Shown here: one piece after another, positions 45,001 to 60,000 of the stretch
How positions within the stretch are numbered: the first letter of the stretch is position 1
How the letters are laid out: each line of letters starts with the position of its first letter
Assembly (NCBI RefSeq): GCF_001640805.2
Contig: NC_066844.1
Span: forward strand, 12,242,723 to 12,306,722
Source: Lates calcarifer
Taxonomy: Eukaryota > Chordata > Actinopteri > Centropomidae
Direction of reading: 5' to 3'
DNA length: 64,000 bases
Notes under the pieces: model-generated
Databases searched by the model: none
Seen by the model: the letters and a program-made list of their open reading frames with translations, nothing else
What the model was told of the DNA's origin: nothing
Position numbers and translations under genes: made by a program

Positions 45001-48000
45001 TCAAAACGCAGTGAACAGCAGATGATGACACACTTGTCTTAGTGAGAGCACACAGAAGACAACATGTGTCCTGTTGAGACTGACAGTCCTCAGCATCATT
45101 GAATGTTTATCAACATTAGAAGTTGAAAAACTTTCATAACACTGTGGCAGAGGTTTAAGTTTCTACTGTAATTGCTTAAAGAAGCAGCATTTGGTCAGTC
45201 TGGGCTGGATTAAGCTTCAAAACGCAGTGAACAGCAGATGATGACACACTTGTCTTAGTGAGAGCACACAGTACGCAACATGTGTCCTGTTAGGAGGACT
45301 AGCACAGTGCCTCAGTCATCATTGCAATGTTTATCAACATTAGAAGTTGAAAAACTTTCATAACACTGTGGCAGAGGTTTAAGTTTCTACTGTAATTGCT
45401 TAAAGAAGCAGCATTTGGTCAGTCTGGGCTGATTAAGCTTCAAAACGCAGTGAACAGCAGATGATGACACACTTGTCTTAGTGAGAGCACACAGTACGCA
45501 ACATGTGTCCTGTTGGGACTGACCAGTGCTCAGTCATCATTGAATGTTTATCAACATTAGAAGTTGAAAAACTTTCATAACACTGTGGCAGAGGTTTAAG
45601 TTTCTACTGTAATTGCTTAAAGAAGCAGCATTTGGTCAGTCTGGGCTGAGTTAAGCTTCAAAACGCAGTGAACAGCAGATGATGACACACTTGTCTTAGT
45701 GAGAGCACACAGAAGGAAACGTGTGTCCCATCAAACAATGACGGTCCTCAGCATCATTCAATGTTTATCAACATTAGAAGTTGAAAAACTTTCATAACAC
45801 TGTGGCAGAGGTTTAAGTTTCTACTGTAATTGCTTAAAGAAGCAGCATTTGGTCAGTCTGGGCTGAGTTAAGCTTCAAAACGCAGTGAACAGCAGATGAT
45901 GACACACTTGTCTTAGTGAGAGCACACAGAAGGAAACGTGTGTCCCATCAAACAATGACGGTCCTCAGGCATCATTCAATGTTTATCAACATTAGAAGTT
46001 GAAAAACTTTCATAACACTGTGGCAGAGGTTTAAGTTTCTACTGTAATTGCTTAAAGAAGCAGCATTTGGTCAGTCTGGCTGATTAAGCTTCAAAACGCA
46101 GTGAACAGCAGATGATGACACACTTGTCTTAGTGAGAGCACACAGTAACGCAATATGTGTCCTGTTGGGGACTGACAGTCCTCAGTCATCATTCAATGTT
46201 TATCAACATTAGAAGTTGAAAAACTTTCATAACACTGTGGCAGAGGTTTAAGTTTCTACTGTAATTGCTTAAAGAAGCAGCATTTGGTCAGTCTGGGCTG
46301 ATTAAGCTTCAAAACGCAGTGAACAGCAGATGATGACACACTTGTCTTAGTGAGAGCACACAGAAGGACAACAGTGTGTCCTGTTGAAGACTGACAGTCC
46401 TCAGCATCATTTGAATGTTTATCAACATTAGAAGTTGATAAACTTTCATAACACTGTGGCAGAGGTTTAAGTTTCTACTGTAATTGCTTAAAGAAGCAGC
46501 ATTTGGTCAGTCTGGGCTGATTAAGCTTCAAAACGCAGTGAACAGCAGATGATGACACACTTGTCTTAGTGAGAGCACACAGAACGACAACATGTGTCCT
46601 GTTGGAGGACTGACCAGTGCTCAGTCATCATTGAATGTTTATCAACATTAGAAGTTGAAAAACTTTCATAACACTGTGGCAGAGGTTTAAGTTTCTACTG
46701 TAATTGCTTAAAGAAGCAGCATTTGGTCAGTCTGGGCTGATTAAGCTTCAAAACGCAGTGAACAGCAGATGATGACACACTTGTCTTAGTGAGAGCACAC
46801 AAAAGACAACATGTGTCCTGTTAGGGACTGACAGTCCTCAGTCATCATTGAATGTTTATCAACATTAGAATTGAAAAACTTTCATAACACTGTGGCAGAG
46901 GTTTAAGTTTCTACTGTAATTGCTTAAAGAAGCAGCATTTGGTCAGTCTGGGCTGATTAAGCTTCAAAACGCAGTGAACAGCAGATGATGACACACTTGT
47001 CTTAGTGAGAGCACACAGTACGCAACATGTGTCCTGTTGGAGGACTGACAGTCCTCACACATTTGAATGTTTATCAACATTAGAAACTGATAAACTTTCA
47101 TAACACTGTGGCAGAGGTTTAAGTTTCTACTGTAATTGCTTAAAGAAGCAGCATTTGGTCAGTCTGGGCTGATTAAGCTTCAAAACGCAGTGAACAGCAG
47201 ATGATGACACACTTGTCTTAGTGAGAGCACACAGTACGCAACATGTGTCCTGTTGAGGACTGACCAGTGCTCAGTCATCATTGAATGTTTATCAACATTA
47301 GAAGTTGAAAAACTTTCATAACACTGTGGCAGAGGTTTAAGTTTCTACTGTAATTGCTTAAAGAAGCATTTGGTCAGTCTGGGCTGATTAAGCTTCAAAA
47401 CGCAGTGAACAGCAGATGATGACACACTTGTCTTAGTGAGAGCACACAGAAAGCAACATGTGTCCTGCTGGGGACTGACAGTCCTCACATCATTTGAATG
47501 TTTATCAACATTAGAAGTGATAAACTTTCATAACACTGTGGCAGAGGTTTAAGTTTCTACTGTAATTGCTTAAAGAAGCAGCATTTGGTCAGTCTGGGCT
47601 GATTAAGCTTCAAAACGCAGTGAACAGCAGATGATGACACACTTGTCTTAGTGAGAGCACACAGTAAGCAACATGTGTCCTGTTGGAGACTGACAGTCCT
47701 CACACATTTTGAATGTTTATCAACATTAGAAACTGATAAACTTTCATAACACTGTGGCAGAGGTTTAAGTTTCTACTGTAATTGCTTAAAGAAGCAGCAT
47801 TTGGTCCAGTCTGGGCTGATTAAGCTTCAAAACGCAGTGAACAGCAGATGATGACACACTTGTCTTAGTGAGAGCACACAGTACGCAACATGTGTCCTGT
47901 TGGAGACTGACCAGTCCTCAGCATCATTTTGAATGTTTATCAACATTAGAAACTGAAAAACTTTCATAACACTGTGGCAGAGGTTTAAGTTTCTACTGTA

Positions 48001-51000
48001 ATTGCTTAAAGAAGCAGCATTTGGTCAGTCTGGGCTGATTAAGCTTCAAAACGCAGTGAACAGCAGATGATGACACACTTGTCTTAGTGAGAGCACACAG
48101 TACGCAACATGTGTTCCTGTTGGAGGACTGACAGTCCTCAGTCATCATTGAATGTTTATCAACATTAGAAGTTGAAAAACTTTCATAACACTGTGGCAGA
48201 GGTTTAAGTTTCTACTGTAATTGCTTAAAGAAGCAGCATTTGGTCAGTCTGGGCTGATTAAGCTTCAAAACGCAGTGAACAGCAGATGATGACACACTTG
48301 TCTTAGTGAGAGCACACAAAGACCAACATGTGTTCCTGTTGGAGACTGACAGTCCTCACACATTTTGAATGTTTATCAACATTAGAAACTGATAAACTTT
48401 CATAACACTGTGGCAGAGGTTTAAGTTTCTACTGTAATTGCTTAAAGAAGCAGCATTTGGTCAGTCTGGGCTGATTAAGCTTCAAAACGCAGTGAACAGC
48501 AGATGATGACACACTTGTCTTAGTGAGAGCACACAGTACGCAACATGTGTCCTGTTGGGAGACTGACAGTCCTCACACATTTTGAATGTTTATCAACATT
48601 AGAAACTGATAAACTTTCATAACACTGTGGCAGAGGTTTAAGTTTCTACTGTAATTGCTTAAAGAAGCAGCATTTGGTCAGTCTGGGCTGATTAAGCTCA
48701 AAACGCAGTGAACAGCAGATGATGACACACTTGTCTTAGTGAGAGCACACAGTACGCAACATGTGTCCTGTTGGAGGACTGACAGTCCTCACACATTTTG
48801 AATGTTTATCAACATTAGAAACTGATAAACTTTCATAACACTGTGGCAGAGGTTTAAGTTTCTACTGTAATTGCTTAAAGAAGCAGCATTTGGTCAGTCT
48901 GGGCTGATTAAGCTTCAAAACGCAGTGAACAGCAGATGATGACACACTTGTCTTAGTGAGAGCACACAGACGCAACATGTGTCCTGTTGGGACTGACAGT
49001 CCTCACATCATTTTGAATGTTTATCAACATTAGAAACTGATAAACTTTCATAACACTGTGGCAGAGGTTTAAGTTTCTACTGTAATTGCTTAAAGAAGCA
49101 GCATTTGGTCAGTCTGGGCTGATTAAGCTTCAAAACGCCAGTGAACAGCAGATGATGACACACTTGTCTTAGTGAGAGCACACAGAAAGACAACATGTGT
49201 CCTGTTGGAGACTGACAGTCCTCACACATTTTGAATGTTTATCAACATTAGAAACTGATAAACTTTCATAACACTGTGGCAGAGGTTTAAGTTTCTACTG
49301 TAATTGCTTAAAGAAGCAGCATTTGGTCAGTCTGGGCTGATTAAGCTTCAAAACGCAGTGAACAGCAGATGATGACACACTTGTCTTAGTGAGAGCACAC
49401 AGAAGACAACATGTGTCCTGTGGGGACTGACCAGTCCTCATCATCATTGAATGTTTATCAACATTAGAAGTTGAAAAACTTTCATAACACTGTGGCAGAG
49501 GTTTAAGTTTCTACTGTAATTGCTTAAAGAAGCAGCATTTGGTCAGTCTGGGCTGATTAAGCTTCAAAACGCAGTGAACAGCAGATGATGACACACTTGT
49601 CTTAGTGAGAGCACACAGTACGCAACATGTGTCCTGTTGGAGACTGACAGTCCTCAGTCATCATTTGAATGTTTATCAACATTAGAAGTTGATAAACTTT
49701 CATAACACTGTGGCAGAGGTTTAAGTTTCTACTGTAATTGCTTAAAGAAGCAGCATTGGTCAGTCTGGGCTGATTAAGCTTCAAAACGCAGTGAACAGCA
49801 GATGATGACACACTTGTCTTAGTGAGAGCACACAGTACAGCAACATGTGTCTGTTGGGACTGACAGTCTCACACATTTGAATGTTTATCAACATTAGAAA
49901 CTGATAAACTTTCATAACACTGTGGCAGAGGTTTAAGTTTCTACTGTAATTGCTTAAAGAAGCAGCATTTGGTCAGTCTGGGCTGATTAAGCTTCAAAAC
50001 GCAGTGAACAGCAGATGATGACACACTTGTCTTAGTGAGAGCACACAGTACGCAACATGTGTCCTGTTGGAGACTGACAGTCCTCACACATTTTGAATGT
50101 TTATCAACATTAGAAACTGATAAACTTTCATAACACTGTGGCAGAGGTTTAAGTTTCTACTGTAATTGCTTAAAGAAGCAGCATTTGGTCAGTCTGGGCT
50201 GATTAAGCTTCAAAACGCAGTGAACAGCAGATGATGACACACTTGTCTTAGTGAGAGCACACAACAGTACGCAACATGTGTCCTGTTGGGGACTACCAGT
50301 GCTCAGTCATCATTGAATGTTTATCAACATTAGAAGTTGAAAAACTTTCATAACACTGTGGCAGAGGTTTAAGTTTCTACTGTAATTGCTTAAAGAAGCA
50401 GCATTTGTCAGTCTGGGCTGATTAAGCTTCAAACGCAGTGAACAGCAGATGATGACACACTTGTCTTAGTGAGAGCACACAAGTACGCAACATGTGTCCT
50501 GTTGGAGACTGACAGTCCTCACACATTTTGAATGTTTATCAACATTAGAAACTGATAAACTTTCATAACACTGTGGCAGAGGTTTAAGTTTCTACTGTAA
50601 TTGCTTAAAGAAGCAGCATTTGGTCAGTCTGGGCTGATTAAGCTTCAAAACGCAGGTGAACAGCAGATGATGACACACTTGTCTTAGTGAGAGCACACAG
50701 TACGCAACATGTGTCCTGTTGGAGACTGACAGTCCTCATCACATTTTGAATGTTTATCAACATTAGAAATGATAAACTTTCATAACACTGTGGCAGAGGT
50801 TTAAGTTTCTACTGTAATTGCTTAAAGAAGCAGCATTTGGTCAGTCTGGGCTGATTAAGCTTCAAAACGCAGTGAACAGCAGATGATGACACACTTGTCT
50901 TAGTGAGAGCACACAAGTAGACAACATGTGTCCTGTTGGAGGACTGACCAGTCCTCAGTCATCATTTTGAATGTTTATCAACATTAGAAGTTGATAAACT

Positions 51001-54000
51001 TCATAACACTGTGGCAGAGGTTTAAGTTTCTACTGTAATTGCTTAAAGAAGCAGCATTTGGTCAGTCTGGGCTGATTAAGCTTCAAAACGCAGTGAACAG
51101 CAGATGATGACACACTTGTCTTAGTGAGAGCACACAAAGACAACATGTGTCTGTTAAGGACTGACATGTCCTCAGTCATCATTGAATGTTTATCAACATT
51201 AGAATGAAAAACTTTCATAACACTGTGGCAGAGGTTTAAGTTTCTACTGTAATTGCTTAAAGAAGCAGCATTTGGTCAGTCTGGGCTGATTAAGCTTCAA
51301 AAACGCAGTGAACAGCAGATGATGACACACTTGTCTTAGTGAGAGCACACAAGTACGCAACATGTGTCTGCTGGAGACTGACAGTCCTCACACATTTGAA
51401 TGTTTATCAACATTAGAAACTGATAAACTTTCATAACACTGTGGCAGAGGTTTAAGTTTCTACTGTAATTGCTTAAAGAAGCAGCATTTGGTCAGTCTGG
51501 GCTGATTAAGCTTCAAAACGCAGTGAACAGCAGATGATGACACACTTGTCTTAGTGAGAGCACACAAAAGACAACATGTGTCCTGTTGGAGGACTGACAG
51601 TCCTCAGTCATCATTGAATGTTTATCAACATTAGAAGTGATAAACTTTCATAACACTGTGGCAGAGGTTTAAGTTTCTACTGTAATTGCTTAAAGAAGCA
51701 GCATTTGGTCAGTCTGGGCTGATTAAGCTTCAAAACGCAGTGAACAGCAGATGATGACACACTTGTCTTAGTGAGAGCACACAGTACGCAACATGTGTCC
51801 TGTTGGGAGACTGACCAGTCCTCACACATTTTGAATGTTTATCAACATTAGAAACTGATAAACTTTCATAACACTGTGGCAGAGGTTAAGTTTCTACTGT
51901 AATTGCTTAAAGAAGCAGCATTTGGTCAGTCTGGGCTGATTAAGCTTCAAAACGCAGTGAACAGCAGATGATGACACACTTGTCTTAGTGAGAGCACACA
52001 AAAGACAACATGTGTCCTGTTGGAGACTGACAGTCCTCACACATTTTGAATGTTTATCAACATTAGAAAGTGATAAACTTTCATAACACTGTGGCAGAGG
52101 TTTAAGTTTCTATTGTAATTGCTTAAAGAAGCAGCATTTGGTCAGTCTGGGCTGATTAAGCTTCAAAACGCAGTGAACAGCAGATGATGACACACTTGTC
52201 TTAGTGAGAGCACACAGTACGCAACATGTGTCCTGTTGGAGACTGACAGTCCTCACACATTTTGAATGTTTATCAACATTAGAAACTGATAAACTTTCAT
52301 AACACTGTGGCAGAGGTTTAAGTTTCTACTGTAATTGCTTAAAGAAGCAGCATTTGGTCAGTCTGGGCTGATTAAGCTTCAAAACGCAGTGAACAGCAGA
52401 TGATGACACACTTGTCTTAGTGAGAGCACACAGTACCAACATGTGTCCTGTTGGGACTGACAGTCCTCAGTCATCATTTTGAATGTTTATCAACATTAGA
52501 AAGTTGATAAAACTTTCATAACACTGTGGCAGAGGTTTAAGTTTCTACTGTAATTGCTTAAAGAAGCAGCATTTGGTCAGTCTGGGCTGATTAAGCTTCA
52601 AAACGCAGTGAACAGCAGATGATGACACACTTGTCTTAGTGAGAGCACACAGTACGCAACATGTGTCCTGTTGGAGACTGACAGTCCTCACACATTTTGA
52701 ATGTTTATCAACATTAGAAACTGATAAACTTTCATAACACTGTGGCAGAGGTTTAAGTTTCTACTGTAATTGCTTAAAGAAGCAGCATTTGGTCAGTCTG
52801 GGCTGATTAAGCTTCAAAACGCAGTGAACAGCAGATGATGACACACTTGTCTTAGTGAGAGCACACAAAAGACAACATGTGTCCTGTTGGAGACTGACAG
52901 TCCTCACACATTTTGAATGTTTATCAACATTAGAACTGATAAACTTTCATAACACTGTGGCAGAGGTTTAAGTTTCTACTGTAATTGCTTAAAGAAGCAG
53001 CATTTGGTCAGTCTGGGCTGATTAAGCTTCAAAACGCAGTGAACAGCAGATGATGACACACTTGTCTTAGTGAGAGCACACAGAAGACAACATGTGTCCT
53101 GTTGGAGACTGACAGTCCTCACACATTTTGAATGTTTATCAACATTAGAAACTGATAAACTTTCATAACACTGTGGCAGAGGTTTAAGTTTCTACTGTAA
53201 TTGCTTAAAGAAGCAGCATTTGGTCAGTCTGGGCTGATTAAGCTTCAAAACGCAGTGAACAGCAGATGATGACACACTTGTCTTAGTGAGAGCACACAAA
53301 AGACAACATGTGTCCTGTTGGAGACTGACAGTCCTCACACATTTTGAATGTTTATCAACATTAGAAACTGATAAACTTTCATAACACTGTGGCAGAGGTT
53401 TAAGTTTCTACTGTAATTGCTTAAAGAAGCAGCATTTGGTCAGTCTGGGCTGATTAAGCTTCAAAACGCAGTGAACAGCAGATGATGACACACTTGTCTT
53501 AGTGAGAGCACACAGAAAGACAACATGTGTCCTGTTGGAGACTGACAGTCCTCACACATTTTGAATGTTTATCAACATTAGAAACTGATAAACTTTCATA
53601 ACACTGTGGCAGAGGTTTAAGTTTCTACTGTAATTGCTTAAAGAAGCAGCATTTGGTCAGTCTGGGCTGATTAAGCTTCAAAACGCAGTGAACAGCAGAT
53701 GATGACACACTTGTCTTAGTGAGAGCACACAGTACGCAACATGTGTCCTGTTGGAGACTGACAGTCCTCACACATTTTGAATGTTTATCAACATTAGAAA
53801 CTGATAAACTTTCATAACACTGTGGCAGAGGTTTAAGTTTCTACTGTAATTGCTTAAAGAAGCAGCATTTGGTCAGTCTGGGCTGATTAAGCTTCAAAAC
53901 GCAGTGAACAGCAGATGATGACACACTTGTCTTAGTGAGAGCACACAGTACGCAACATGTGTCCTGTTGGAGACTGACAGTCCTCACATCATTTTGAATG

Positions 54001-57000
54001 TTTATCAACATTAGAAACTGATAAACTTTCATAACACTGTGGCAGAGGTTTAAGTTTCTACTGTAATTGCTTAAAGAAGCAGCATTTGGTCAGTCTGGGC
54101 TGATTAAGCTTCAAAACGCAGTGAACAGCAGATGATGACACACTTGTCTTAGTGAGAGCACACAAGTACGACAACATGTGTCCTGTTGGAGACTGACAGT
54201 CCTCACACATTTTGAATGTTTATCAACATTAGAAACTGATAAACTTTCATAACACTGTGGCAGAGGTTTAAGTTTCTACTGTAATTGCTTAAAGAAGCAG
54301 CATTTGGTCAGTCTGGGCTGATTAAGCTTCAAAACGCAGTGAACAGCAGATGATGACACACTTGTCTTAGTGAGAGCACACAGTACGCAACATGTGTCCT
54401 GTTGGAGACTGACAGTCCTCACACATTTTGAATGTTTATCAACATTAGAAACTGATAAACTTTCATAACACTGTGGCAGAGGTTTAAGTTTCTACTGTAA
54501 TTGCTTAAAGAAGCAGCATTTGGTCAGTCTGGGCTGATTAAGCTTCAAAACGCAGTGAACAGCAGATGATGACACACTTGTCTTAGTGAGAGCACACAGA
54601 AAGACAACATGTGTCCTGTTGGAGACTACCAGTGCTCAGTCATCATTGAATGTTTATCAACATTAGAAGTGAAAAACTTTCATAACACTGTGGCAGAGGT
54701 TTAAGTTTCTACTGTAATTGCTTAAAGAAGCAGCATTTGGTCAGTCTGGGCTGATTAAGCTTCAAAACGCAGTGAACAGCAGATGATGACACACTTGTCT
54801 TAGTGAGAGCACACAAAAGACAACATGTGTCCTGTTGGAGACTGACAGTCCTCAGTCATCATTTTGAATGTTTATCAACATTAGAAGTTGAATAAACTTT
54901 CATAACACTGTGGCAGAGGTTTAAGTTTCTACTGTAATTGCTTAAAGAAGCAGCATTTGGTCAGTCTGGGCTGATTAAGCTTCAAAAACGCAGTGAACAG
55001 CAGATGATGACACACTTGTCTTAGTGAGAGCACACAGTAAGCAACATGTGTCCTGTTGGAGACTGACAGTCCTCACACATTTTGAATGTTTATCAACATT
55101 AGAAACTGATAAACTTTCATAACACTGTGGCAGAGGTTTAAGTTTCTACTGTAATTGCTTAAAGAAGCAGCATTTGGTCAGTCTGGGCTGATTAAGCTTC
55201 AAAACGCAGTGAACAGCAGATGATGACACCACTTGTCTTAGTGAGAGCACACAAAGTACGCAACATGTGTCCTGTTAAGGAGACTGACAGTCCTCAGTCA
55301 TCATTGAATGTTTATCAACATTAGAAGTTGATAAAACTTTCATAACACTGTGGCAGAGGTTTAAGTTTCTATTGTAATTGCTTAAAGAAGCAGCATTTGG
55401 TCAGTCTGGGCTGATTAAGCTTCAAAACGCAGTGAACAGCAGATGATGACACACTTGTCTTAGTGAGAGCACACAAAAGACAACATGTGTCCTGTTGGAG
55501 ACTGACAGTCCTCACACATTTTGAATGTTTATCAACATTAGAAGCTTGATAAAACTTTCATAACACTGTGGCAGAGGTTTAAGTTTCTACTGTAATTGCT
55601 TAAAGAAGCAGCATTTGGTCAGTCTGGGCTGATTAAGCTTCAAAACGCAGTGAACAGCAGATGATGACACACTTGTCTTAGTGAGAGCACACAAAAGACA
55701 ACATGTGTCCTGTTGGAGACTGACAGTCCTCACACATTTTGAATGTTTATCAACATTAGAAACGTGATAAACTTTCATAACACTGTGGCAGAGGTTTAAG
55801 TTTCTACTGTAATTGCTTAAAGAAGCAGCATTTGGTCAGTCTGGGCTGATTAAGCTTCAAAACGCAGTGAACAGCAGATGATGACACACTTGTCTTAGTG
55901 AGAGCACACAGTACGCAACATGTGTCCTGTTGGAGGACTGACAGTCCTCACACATTTTGAATGTTTATCAACATTAGAAAGTGATAAACTTTCATAACAC
56001 TGTGGCAGAGGTTTAAGTTTCTACTGTAATTGCTTAAAGAAGCAGCATTTGGTCAGTCTGGGCTGATTAAGCTTCAAAACGCAGTGAACAGCAGATGATG
56101 ACACACTTGTCTTAGTGAGAGCACACAGAAAGACAACATGTGTCCTGTTGGGGACTGACAGTCCTCAGTCATCATTGAATGTTTATCAACATTAGAAGTG
56201 AAAAACTTTCATAACACTGTGGCAGAGGTTTAAGTTTCTACTGTAATTGCTTAAAGAAGCAGCATTTGGTCAGTCTGGGCTGATTAAGCTTCAAAACGCA
56301 GTGAACAGCAGATGATGACACACTTGTCTTAGTGAGAGCACACAAAAGACAACATGTGTCCTGTTGGGACTACCAGTGCTCAGTCATCATTGAATGTTTA
56401 TCAACATTAGAAGTTGAAAAACTTCATAACACTGTGGCAGAGGTTTAAGTTTCTACTGTAATTGCTTAAAGAAGCAGCATTTGGTCAGTCTGGGCTGATT
56501 AAGCTTCAAAACGCAGTGAACAGCAGATGATGACACACTTGTCTTAGTGAGAGCACACAAAAGACAACATGTGTCCTGTTAGGACTGACATTCCTCAGTC
56601 ATCATTGAATGTTTATCAACATTAGAATTGAAAAACTTTCATAACACTGTGGCAGAGGATTTAAGTTTCTACTGTAATTGCTTAAAGAAGCAGCATTTGG
56701 TCAGTCTGGGCTGATTAAGCTTCAAAACGCAGTGAACAGCAGATGATGACACACTTGTCTTAGTGAGAGCACACAAAGACAACATGTGTCCTGTTGGAGA
56801 CTGACAGTCCTCACACATTTTGAATGTTTATCAACATTAGAACTGATAAACTTTCATAACACTGTGGCAGAGGTTTAAGTTTCTACTGTAATTGCTTAAA
56901 GAAGCAGCATTTGGTCAGTCTGGGCTGATTAAGCTTCAAAACGCAGTGAACAGCAGATGATGACACACTTGTCTTAGTGAGAGCACACAGTACGCAACAT

Positions 57001-60000
57001 GTGTCCTGTTGGAGACTGACAGTCCTCACACATTTTGAATGTTTATCAACATTAGAAACTGATAAACTTTCATAACACTGTGGCAGAGGTTTAAGTTTCT
57101 ACTGTAATTGCTTAAAGAAGCAGCATTTGGTCAGTCTGGGCTGATTAAGCTTCAAAACGCAGTGAACAGCAGATGATGACACACTTGTCTTAGTGAGAGC
57201 ACACAAAAGACAACATGTGTCCTGTTGGAGACTGACAGTCCTCACACATTTTGAATGTTTATCAACATTAGAAACTGATAAAACTTTCATAACACTGTGG
57301 CAGAGGTTTAAGTTTCTACTGTAATTGCTTAAAGAAGCAGCATTTGGTCAGTCTGGGCTGATTAAGCTTCAAAACGCAGTGAACAGCAGATGATGACACA
57401 CTTGTCTTAGTGAGAGCACACAGTACGCAACATGTGTCCTGTTGGAGACTGACAGTCCTCACACATTTTGAATGTTTATCAACATTAGAAACTGATAAAC
57501 TTTCATAACACTGTGGCAGAGGTTTAAGTTTCTACTGTAATTGCTTAAAGAAGCAGCATTTGGTCAGTCTGGGCTGATTAAGCTTCAAAACGCAGTGAAC
57601 AGCAGATGATGACACACTTGTCTTAGTGAGAGCACACAGTAAGCAACATGTGTCCTGTTGGAGACTGACAGTCCTCACACATTTTGAATGTTTATCAACA
57701 TTAGAAGTGATAAACTTTCATAACACTGTGGCAGAGGTTTAAGTTTCTACTGTAATTGCTTAAAGAAGCAGCATTTGGTCAGTCTGGGCTGATTAAGCTT
57801 CAAAACGCAGTGAACAGCAGATGATGACACACTTGTCTTAGTGAGAGCACACAGTACGACAACATGTGTCCTGTTGAGGGACTGACAGTGCTCAGTCATC
57901 ATTGAATGTTTATCAACATTAGAAGTTGAAAAACTTTCATAACACTGTGGCAGAGGTTTAAGTTTCTACTGTAATTGCTTAAAGAAGCAGCATTTGGTCA
58001 GTCTGGGCTGATTAAGCTTCAAAACGCAGTGAACAGCAGATGATGACACACTTGTCTTAGTGAGAGCACACAAAAGACAACATGTGTCCTGTTGGAGGAC
58101 TGACAGTCCTCACACATTTTGAATGTTTATCAACATTAGAAACTGATAAACTTTCATAACACTGTGGCAGAGGTTTAAGTTTCTACTTGTAATTGCTTAA
58201 AGAAGCAGCATTTGGTCAGTCTGGGCTGATTAAGCTTCAAAACGCAGTGAACAGCAGATGATGACACACTTGTCTTAGTGAGAGCACACAGTATGCAACA
58301 TGTGTCCTGTTGGAGACTGACAGTCCTCACACATTTTGAATGTTTATCAACATTAGAAACTGATAAACTTTCATAACACTGTGGCAGAGGTTTAAGTTTC
58401 TACTGTAATTGCTTAAAGAAGCAGCATTTGGTCAGTCTGGGCTGATTAAGCTTCAAAACGCAGTGAACAGCAGATGATGACACACTTGTCTTAGTGAGAG
58501 CACACAGTACGCAACATGTGTCCTGTTGGGGACTACCAGTGCTCAGTCATCATTGAATGTTTATCAACATTAGAAGTTGAAAAACTTTCATAACACTGTG
58601 GCAGAGGTTTAAGTTTCTACTGTAATTGCTTAAAGAAGCAGCTATTGGTCAGTCTGGGCTGATTAAGCTTCAAAACGCAGTGAACAGCAGATGATGACAC
58701 ACTTGTCTTAGTGAGAGCACACAAAAGACAACATGTGTCCTGTTGGGGACTGACAGTCCTCACACATTTTGAATGTTTATCAACATTAGAAACTGATAAA
58801 CTTTCATAACACTGTGGCAGAGGTTTAAGTTTCTATTGTAATTGCTTAAAGAAGCAGCATTTGGTCAGTCTGGGCTGATTAAGCTTCAAAACGCAGTGAA
58901 CAGCAGATGATGACACACTTGTCTTAGTGAGAGCACACAGTATGCAACATGTGTCCTGTTGGAGACTGACAGTCCTCACACATTTTGAATGTTTATCAAC
59001 ATTAGAAACTGATAAACTTTCATAACACTGTGGCAGAGGTTTAAGTTTCTACTGTAATTGCTTAAAGAAGCAGCATTTGGTCAGTCTGGGCTGATTAAGC
59101 TTCAAAACGCAGTGAACAGCAGATGATGACACACTTGTCTTAGTGAGAGCACACAGTACGCAACATGTGTCCTGTTGGGGACTACCAGTGCTCAGTCATC
59201 ATTGAATGTTTATCAACATTAGAAGTTGAAAAACCTTCATAACACTGTGGCAGAGGTTTAAGTTTCTACTGTAATTGCTTAAAGAAGCAGTATTGGTCAG
59301 TCTGGGCTGATTAAGCTTCAAAACGCAGTGAACAGCAGATGATGACACACTTGTCTTAGTGAGAGCACACAAAAGACAACATGTGTCCTGCTGGGGACTG
59401 ACAGTCCTCACACATTTTGAATGTTTATCAACATTAGAAACTGATAAACTTTCATAACACTGTGGCAGAGGTTTAAGTTTCTACTGTAATTGCTTAAAGA
59501 AGCAGCATTTGGTCAGTCTGGGCTGATTAAGCTTCAAAACGCAGTGAACAGCAGATGATGACACACTTGTCTTAGTGAGAGCACACAGTATGCAACATGT
59601 GTCCTGTTGGAGACTGACAGTCCTCACACATTTTGAATGTTTATCAACATTAGAAACTGATAAACTTTCATAACACTGTGGCAGAGGTTTAAGTTTCTAC
59701 TGTAATTGCTTAAAGAAGCAGCATTTGGTCAGTCTGGGCTGATTAAGCTTCAAAACGCAGTGAACAGCAGATGATGACACACTTGTCTTAGTGAGAGCAC
59801 ACAGTACGCAACATGTGTCCTGTTGGGGACTACCAGTGCTCAGTCCATCATTGAATGTTTATCAACATTAGAAGTTGAAAAACCTTCATAACACTGTGGC
59901 AGAGGTTTAAGTTTCTACTGTAATTGCTTAAAGAAGCAGTATTTGGTCAAGTCTGGGCTGATTAAGCTTCAAAACGCAGTGAACAGCAGATGATGACACA

